Shown here: positions 55,331 to 64,000 of the stretch, piece by piece
How the letters are laid out: the number at the start of each line of letters is the position of its first letter
How positions within the stretch are numbered: the first letter of the stretch is position 1
NCBI GenBank assembly: GCA_014607495.2
Contig: CP053157.1
Coordinates: 8,246,001 to 8,310,000 of the forward strand
From: Carposina sasakii
Taxonomy: Eukaryota; Arthropoda; Insecta; Lepidoptera; Carposinidae
Direction of reading: 5' to 3'
DNA: 64,000 nt
Notes under the pieces: generated by a model
What the model saw: the letters and a program-made list of their open reading frames with translations, nothing else
What the model was told of the DNA's origin: nothing
Database searches by the model: none
Program-made: the position numbers and the translations under genes

Positions 55331-58300
55331 AAAACACAATAGTATAAAAGTAGGTACAAAATGAGCTAATCTATTGAAAGATTTCTTCCAACAATTCTAC
55401 TGCTTATATAGGAAACAGCTAGATACATAAGAATCCACTGTAACTTCCCGAACACGATATCCTGGACCACATTCACCAATATCAACGTCATCTACAAGCG
55501 AAATGCTTTTAATACACATTGGTCCTGATTTCGGATTTGGATGCAAAAGGAATTTCGAAATAGAAAATTCCATTGAAACAGAGGTTGGTTGGTTCGTATA
55601 AATTAATTTTGCCCTGACCCGTGTATTAATATTCAGAGCACTCTCAAAGTTCGTTCTAACTGCGGGGAATACTCCAATTTATTAATTTCAGTGGGTGGCG
55701 CAGTGCCCGTGCATTTCAAGGTTTAAATAACAACATGTTATTGCATTTTACTTAGCTATATTAAATAGCTTTCACGCTAAAGTAACCTCAGCACGAGTTA
55801 TTAATACACCTGTTTACAATAAAGTAGGGACGTAAATCTGTTGGCAACGATTTTGAATTCAGGTTTCAGTAGGTAGTTAATGTGTTAAGGGCGTGCACAA
55901 TGATAGAGTAGAAAGAACCCTTCAATTCTGGCTGGAGTCAAAGCTTTGGGGGCTTATTAGTACTTTATACGAAACTTTACAGAGTGGTGGCCTCATTGTT
56001 GACAACTAACTGGCTGACGCAGCCAAATTTACTGGATGTAGGAAGCTGATTACATTATCCTTGAGGAGTGCTACTAATACTTACCTGAAATCCGGGAATT
56101 CAAAGGTTTATGCGAAGAAGCCTTACAACGTACGTCAAGTTTGCAAATAATTTAATTCCTCAATCAAATTTTGATTGATATTATTGAATTTTGTGGAAGT
56201 TAATAATCATTTATAAGTATAAAGATACACATTATGCAGAATGTAAAAAAAGAAACCTAATACTTAAGGATCTTATAGACCTGGTGATGGGTACTTTAGA
56301 CATGAAATCACATGTTTATTTTTTGAGATAGTAGGTATAGAGAAATTCCTAAACAACTCAGGAATGTTTAAATACAATCTCGAAAAATAAATATGTGATT
56401 TCGAATTTTGTGATACACATCACTATGTCCATAAAACCCTTAAATATTAGTGCTCTTTTTTACACACTGTATAAACATTTATATAAAAAATAACAGTCTA
56501 CCTTACAAAAAATAGGTAAGTAAGTATTGAAAATTCAATTTGTGTCTAAATTAGGCCGAAAAATCATTTGCGTATAATCTGAGGGCCCAACTTGTTTTGT
56601 TATGGTTCCGAGTCCAATTTTCTGTTTAAGTTATTCTCGATGAAGTGTTTGTTTTCATCAGAATCTGCCAGTCATTGTTGTGACATTTACTTAAAAACAT
56701 AAAAGCCAGTAAGATTGTTTTCCGACGAGATCTTAATTAACGAAATATTGGAAAAATTATTTCAACGTTATTTTCCCGATTGTTTTCCTTATTTATGAAA
56801 AATAACCTTATTCAGGTTTGAAGATCAAACCCCTTCCATTTTATTCTAGTTACTAGAAACTAGTACAATGAAAAGTATTTTGGAGCGCCCGCTCCGAAAA
56901 AATAAGAACTCTACAGTGATAGCACTTGTATTTCTTTTTTGATCTTATTCTTGAATACGTGTATCTCCAAATATTCACAGTAATAACACTACCAAACGGA
57001 CATTGTGCACAAGAACAAACTATACAGGGTGTGTGTCACAGCCAGGCAAATATTGATAGTTCAGATCATAATTCGTAGGTGAAAAACACTACAAATGTTC
57101 GAAGGAAAATTCCAAAATTTTTGGGCTTTTAAAATTACATTTTCAGAAAAAAAAAAATTGTTTGGTTCAGCATTTCAGTCCTGTGCCTGGCTGTCATTCA
57201 CATTCTGTACACACAGGACTCTCAACATTTTGGTGCCAAATATTCATTCATCGAAATATTAAGTTATTTGTACCTATCTAATTTTTAGTACCCTTTTGAA
57301 CCCTTTGAAATTGCCCTTTAAACTTTTGAATTGCCTTCCGAACCTTTGACCAACTTTACTGAGATATAAGTTTAACTCGTGGCACACAGGTACAAAACTG
57401 TTAGATTGCCGGATCATAGTGTGTATTTTAACTGAATATTTGGGAAAGTCGGTAGATCTCACGGGAATCGTGATTAACCGTGTGGAACCGGTGACCCCTT
57501 CAGTGATTTCTCAGAATCGAAGCCTGCGAGATTCGTTTTGTCGAATTAGTTTCTTATGTGTCAAGTGAATTGATCTTTCTGTTATATTTAATTGAATTTT
57601 TATCAAATTTTTTCCTATACTTTTAACTTTTCACTCTAATGTTATAGGTCATTTATTACTCGGAACCATGTTAGGCCGACTACAACAACTGGATATCGAG
57701 TGGATCTCATATGATTATAGTCAACGAATGGACTTCTGACACGTCCGACAGAAGGTTCGCGTATCGCTTATTATCGTCGAGAATTTTTAAGGACATTATT
57801 TTGTTGGTATCTATTATTTAATAAATTCCGGAATTCGGTAGTTCATCGTTCATTTAGCGATCAAGCAGCATAATATGTTATTTTTTAAATAATCAACTTT
57901 TTCTTCATTAAAATATGTTATTTATTTATTTTAATATACCTACCTAGCATAAGTTTTAGTATCTAATGTTTGAATTATTTAGTTTATACTCTGAAAGTAC
58001 TTATTAAATATTATAAATGATTTCATGCCTCACTAAAACAAACAACCTACGTTTTGTTCCCATTAAAAATAAAGTGGCAAAATTAATTTAACGTCGGCAC
58101 CCTCTTGGAAATGAACGTGAGTTTAGTTCTTAAGAAAAAAAATACAGTTGTCCGAAAACGTTTTCCATTTTGCGAGCAGCAGGTGTCCTGCTCTATCCCA
58201 TCGTCAGCGAATTGCTCCATTGTACGAGTATAAATCTCTTCTAGAAGAAAATAGATAAGTGCTTACCTACCTTTTACATTTGATACGGTACTCACGTTAT

Positions 58301-61000
58301 AATATCGCAATGTACGTGAGGAAATATTGTTTCCGTTGAGATTGCCGGTTCACTCCGAGGTCGTGATACAATTACGTGGGAGGCGTAATTTGTAACGTTA
58401 TTAAGTTAGTGTTGGCAGACGTCGTTAGTAAATTATGTTTATCCGACAGGACGCAGCTGGATGCGGCCGACACTTAATCCGCACACACTGACTCACTGCG
58501 AGGTGTCCGTGGCGAAGGGAGGCGCCTCAAAGAGAATTTGAATAATGACGTAAGCCTACGAGCTGTCCTCTTTCTTATGCATTTAGTACTCGTTCCTGGG
58601 TAGAGTTCTCGATTTGTAATGTTTTTAACAGCGACACATGCCACGTTTATGTACCTAATTATCATTATAAAACGATTATCACCAGCTCACCTACACTTGT
58701 AAGTGAAAATACAAGCGACAATCCATATATAATTATATGATCAAACAATATTTTGTACAATTGCGACCTCTTACATAGTGACAAGAAAGACGGTAATTAT
58801 TATGAAAAGGGACGCGGTTGTCCTTTCCTTGTAGCTTCCGAAGATCGATTATATGTCATACCTGAATTACGAGACCTTAAATCATACTTAATGGTGAATA
58901 CGCATATTCTGGTCGGAAATTTATTGGATGATAGTAGAATATATATCAAAAATTTAGACCCCGTAATAGTTACTGTAACGGTTTCTTATTATAGTTTAGT
59001 ATGAAATAGTGCTTTAAAGTAGAAGTACCCATCAGATATTGTGAGGGAATATTAAGCATGAAACTGAGCTTGTAATTGACTGGTTCGTCCATAAACAACG
59101 TTCGAGTTTGCTTGTTCATAATTAGCGTTATACGCTCCCGAGAAAGTTTTGAGCAAACTTAAAAGATTATGTGAAGGGTAGTTTTGTATAGATTTTCATA
59201 TGCTTTAATAGCTGATTAACGTTAAAAATAGTTTGGCTTCTGATTTTTCTAAGATCAGTTAATTAATTTCACACCTACTTAGTTAAATATACCTTTTTTT
59301 TTTCAAAATAGACTGTTACAACAAAATTCACTTTATTAAAACATTTAGAGTAGTTAGAATAACCATGAATATAATTAACTGTGCCACCGGTTACGGAACA
59401 AGACTAAACGCAGGGATTTAGTTATTTTAAATAAGAAGCACTAGATAGAAAACGCCAAGGAAATAGCAATTTTCCTCGACTTTAATTCGTTTCTGGCACG
59501 CTATATTTCCATTATCCAATATCAATATTGTTTTGTCTGCAGCGTTCTGAAATAGAATTCAGAGACTACAGAACACTAATGATTGTATCGCATGATCTTA
59601 TAGAGAAATCATTTCGTGTACCTACTGCTTTATTGTGTCTAACAATCCTTGTTATTCAATACTGATTTTCTATGATGAATCAGGTGTAATTTTCACATAT
59701 AAAAGCAATTAGAGTCATCCCAAAACTATGAGGGATGGAAAAATATATTTAAAAGTAGTACATTATCGAACTGATATGACATACAGAAGGTACCCTTGAT
59801 CCCGCAGACACTGTTTTGTGGGACTTCAATTCGAAATAAGTTTTGCACTGTATTTATAAAATAATAAATAAAAAAAGAAGCGTCACACACTGTAGAGCGC
59901 AAACCAAATCAATAGGTATGTTAATAAAATTGTAAATGAAAAAATACTTCAGATTAGTATAAATATGTAAATATCTACAGACTATACAGTTCTTATGTTC
60001 TATAAGATTTAAAGAGAATAAACCCTGGCAGCACTCTATATACTACCAGTCAAGTCTTATCATTGTGGCAAGAAAAACTGGCATATTTTCATGCTTGGGA
60101 CTCCCATAGGGTCATAGGCGTGAAGTTGTATATGTTAGCAATTTGTCTAGAAAGATTTCTTCTAGCCAATTTATGTTACGAGTCCACGTACGTATAAAGG
60201 GTTTTTTTTAATAAGAACTGGAATATTTTCACTTACCCATACATTAGTTGTACACTTACTTATCATATTCGCAAATATGCCTATAGGAAAACAGTTAATA
60301 TGCCCCTTATATTGCCATTTGTGGAGTGTTTCCCAGGAAATGGTGTAATAATTTTAGAGTTTGATATTCACCGTTACCATGTTGCAAATGTGCTATTTTC
60401 AGATACAAGTAGATACTACAGGTGTATTTACCTGAATGCCTATAATAGCTCGACAGGTAATATTATGTTTTTGAGATATTTTTAATATGTTTTATTTCAG
60501 AGTAAAGTAAGATCAAGATCCCATGCAAATATTAGTTAATTTTACTGTACAGTTTTTATAAAAGCATAACCTTTCAATAGGTATATCTTCTTTTTACTTT
60601 TCGTTATAACTTCGTTTTCTTTTTGCATGCAGAAGTTTAAGTTTCATTTTCAAGTTAAATCATGCACCATTACAGAGCCACGAAAACGAAAATAAGAATG
60701 GTGGACACACTAATTGAGGGTAGAACGATTAAGGTAAGGTAATGTGTATGTGAAATATTAGGTAGGGGAATACAGGGTCAGGTATACATTTATTATTACA
60801 GCAAGTCAGTGTCGACGTCAAAAGTAACACGAGTGACAGAATAGACAGTAGCGCCATCACTTACTAACGTTATTGTCTGGAGGGAGGGGCATAAACAAAG
60901 TAGAGCTTTATCATGTAACCGTGTACAAGATTAATGCGCGCCTAATGAATCAGCTCCCGTGACAAATCAGTTCCGTAATGGCGCCTTTGTTCCCGCAGCA
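55331..61000. other. Non-coding, no gene seen
   Basis: No coding region supported. 56285-56475 is a decayed copy of the TA-flanked MITE (GAAATCACATGTTTATTTTT paired with AAATAAATATGTGATTTCGA). The open frame at 58753 starts at TTG and matches no family. CpG-richer patches at 57480-57780 and 58320-58560 have no recognised exon. Confidence 0.45.
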
Positions 61001-61085
61001 CTATGCTTACTCCTCAGCGTAACGAGGAGTAACAAGTTGTCGACGCTCCTTTCTGATATTTCGGAAAATGTTTTTAAAATATAAG

Positions 61086-61118
61086 GATACATCTTATAAT
61101 ACCATTATAAGATGTATC
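61086..61118. repeat. Perfect 15-bp hairpin with a 3-nt loop
   Basis: GATACATCTTATAAT (61086-61100), ACC, ATTATAAGATGTATC (61104-61118). About 55 bp before it, TTACTCCTC (61007-61015) and GAGGAGTAA (61024-61032) make a second, shorter hairpin. Confidence 0.8.
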
Positions 61119-64000
61119 TACGTAATTATTTCTTGGTAGTGCCGCAGTTGCCGTACATAATAATACATATCAAGTATTGAGCTAGAATTCATCGTTCGAT
61201 ACAAGGAAATTGTTGTTGCAAAGAAAATGTATAATGTTCAGGCCACAATAGTTAGTATGTAAGGTCATCGAGATTGTATGACCGACGTGACGTGAATGCC
61301 GCGTGAGCCCCGCGACAACGCAGCGTGAGCATCGCGTTTTTCCAAAGTGAATTATGTGGCAATGCCGATGTGGAACCCGCCTTAGAATTATAATAATTAT
61401 CGTCTGTTTCGGAATATAGAACTAGATATTGATTGGTTTACCTACCTAAGCATGGTAAGGCAAGCAAGATTTAAAGCAAAGGAATATTATGTAATTAGGT
61501 AGTTATCTACATTCATATAACGTTAATGTTAACGTTCTTATAATTAATTACCTCTACTGACAAATCAGTGCGTCGGTAATACGTCTCTTCCGCCATTATG
61601 TTTTAGCGTAATTAGGAGTAACATGTTGTCGAAGTAATTCATTTTATTTAACAAATCATGCTTTTGCACCTCCTGCCAGTAATGATTTTTGCTAGAGATT
61701 CCAAGAAGTTCTTGAAGTTTGCTTGAGGTTTGCTGGAAGGAATCTCTTTTAGATAAAATTTTTATGTGTACAATAAAGAATACAGTAGTTCGTTTTTGTT
61801 TAATAAACATGATATAAGTACTTAAATATTGGACTATTTTACTTAGAATATTCGTGAAAGCAAGAATAAGAATAATATTTTATTGTCCTATAACAGAAGG
61901 AATTTTCTTATGATTCCTATTGACACGAGACTAACTAGGTCATAGGAGACTTTTATGCTAAGATATATTTTATATACGACAATTTAAAAAAGTCATGACT
62001 TTCGAAGTTGGGTTTCGCTTTTTGGAAATTTAATTATTTTAAAAGTAATAAATATAAATATAAATATATTAATGTAAATATGTACATAATATTTAAAAAA
62101 CAGAATAAATGAAGGTATAAAGTAAAAAACCTGATGAATGATGTGGGCACATTTGTATGTTGCATATTATTATACTGTTGAATGCAGTGTTTTTATTACG
62201 ACTTCTCTTGTATATTGTATTTTTTTCATCCTGGCTTTCATAGATATACCAAATATATATGTATTTTATCGCAATAACAAAAAAAACGCCAATTACGTAC
62301 CATTGTCGACAGTTGACACTTTTGAAGTCATATTTAATCCGATCATAGTATAAACGTTCTAGATAAAGTCGAGGCTTCATAATTATGTAACACGTTGTAT
62401 CGTACCTGTATAGTTAAATAGCAACAACAACTAGTAGTTTACCGGATTTAATTACCCTTTCATTGCGGGCTGAGGGTAAGCTGCCTACAACACGCAAGGG
62501 GCCGACGTACGGCAGAATCTGTCGGAGTAGAGCGACTGTAATTACCTATATTGTGTCGATAGTGCAGCGTCACGAGATTGCTCAGTCCTGCCCGTGACAG
62601 ACTCTAATGCGGGCCGCCAGGCAAGATCTCGCTCAAATAGGTAGGTATACCTTGAAAATGTGTTTTTGAAGTCAAGTTGTCACATGTTTTTTTTATAGGC
62701 TTAAATATCTTATGACAAAATATTTCCAAGAATAATAATACTAAGATAAATAGTTTTGTAAATAATGTCAATAAGAACGAAGGATTAAAGACTTCGTATT
62801 TACTTTAAGGCAAAGTTTTGGTGAATCGCTAAACTGTATAAGGCTCACTTAGATGTAATGGAATGTCATCAGCACCATACAATGAGGGCGTATCGAATGC
62901 TTTCTCAAGTTCAAGGGTCTATTAACTTTAGTGAGTGTTCATAATGCATTTGATAATGCCTTTTGTGATTTTTTAATATTAGTAAAATATATTATTGAAT
63001 ACTTTTGCGATCTGCAATTAAAGCTGTAAACAGAACAAACGAGACATATCATCGCCTTATGTCACAATATTTTTGTGGTCGACACAATATGGTTTCTTTC
63101 GAAATTCACCTGTGGGTATGGCTTTTGTTTGCTTGATGCCATCAGGCCTCCGAGGGAATTCAATATTTGAGGACCGATGGAAGCCTAAAATTGAGACACA
63201 ACTTTACCACGAGTCATTTTTATTGGGTGCAAAAGCAAAAATCAATAAAAATCTAGCATGATTATCTCAACCAATTTCTCTAATATGCAAAAAAATTCTT
63301 GAGATCGTGTATTGAAATTAGCTATTAGTGTTTGATCAAGATGATTAATAAGTTTAATACAGTAGGTACACGAGAAGTTAGGTAACTGAGCTCTGGGATA
63401 TCTTGCTAATAGCATAATATTACGAGATTGCTCCATCGCTGCCCATGACAGCCTGTAATGTCGGCCGCCGGGTGATATTTTACTCAAACATCTACATCGA
63501 GAAGATTTCTGCTAGAAAGTGGCGGAGATTTCAAAATTATTTACTGTAATAAAATTCAGATATCTCGACTAAAGCTTTGCGTTTTAATCACGGTAATCTA
63601 CTTATAAAGGTAGTTAATGGATTTATTAAGTGACCTTTGTTTGCTCATTTGAATGAAATATTTTTAGTCAGTCCATTTCAGTTCCAAGACCGAAACGGAT
63701 TTTTTTTGTGCAAAACATCTCAAATTCGAAACAAAACAACATATCGATACGTTCTGTTCGGTTACGTTCTCTGTTGAGATAGATGGTGCTATTATAGTTG
63801 TAACTATGTAATAAATTTTACTACATAACTTACTAACTAGTCTATGATCATCGATTGTGATTTCTCACATAAATAGCTTGGAATGCATTAAAAAAATGTG
63901 AAGAATGCTTAGAAAACTGCGCCAATGTACTCGTACCTCCCTATTATACCCCCTTAAGCAAAATTACAAAACACATGTAAAATAAGGGTGATTCGCAAAA
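61119..64000. other. Non-coding, with two local repeat pairs
   Basis: 60962-61040 and 61559-61635 share TGACAAATCAG and GTAACxxGTTGTCGA. 62567-62640 and 63421-63492 share ACGAGATTGCTC, CTGCCC-TGACAG and GGCCGCC-GG. No coding frame is supported. Confidence 0.45.

Noticed and set aside
58753..59004. 83-aa plus-strand frame
   Set aside because: Starts at TTG rather than ATG and has no recognisable family or splice context.
1..64000. CRISPR arrays, bacterial operons, phage genes
   Set aside because: None seen; introns, poly(A) signals and eukaryotic transposons show nuclear animal DNA.

Overview
The window looks like nuclear DNA of a moth or butterfly. It is AT-rich, has short-exon genes with GT-AG introns, and carries dense repeats of the kind common in Lepidoptera: TC...CTAG Helitron fragments, RTE-type LINE 3' ends with GAT tails, a tRNA-derived SINE and TIR miniature elements. 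The species cannot be named from the sequence. I have run no database search; gene names come from recognising the conceptual proteins.

Left third (1-25,000) is the gene-bearing part. An SDA1 ribosome-biogenesis gene runs off the left edge on the minus strand. It is head-to-head with a complete five-exon KDEL receptor gene whose promoter holds an exact UPR element core. Next on the minus strand is an apparent dicistronic unit, GatC then POLG2. Both are mitochondrial proteins (Gln-tRNA amidotransferase subunit and DNA polymerase gamma accessory subunit), and their reading frames overlap by 8 nt. A small single-membrane-span protein resembling the cytochrome oxidase assembly factor COX14 follows on the plus strand. 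From 15,163 to 24,987 an aldo-keto reductase locus is spread over six exons but carries a stop codon, a local micro-inversion, a probable frameshift and a lost catalytic segment, so it reads as a pseudogene with introns full of transposons.

Middle (25,000-39,890) is mostly intergenic: dispersed repeats, one weak candidate promoter, two weak candidate exons, and a decayed restriction-like-endonuclease LINE (32,809-35,670, minus).

From 39,898 to 47,094 lies a young, apparently complete Ty3/Gypsy LTR retrotransposon on the minus strand, flanked by a TATC target duplication. It has one uninterrupted gag-pol frame that begins inside the LTR, a 3' region with tandem hairpins, and a 281-bp Helitron inserted in one LTR only, so the other LTR shows the empty site.

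The right part (47,099-64,000) has no coding region I can support. It holds MITE, LINE and other repeat fragments and could be intergenic or a large intron.
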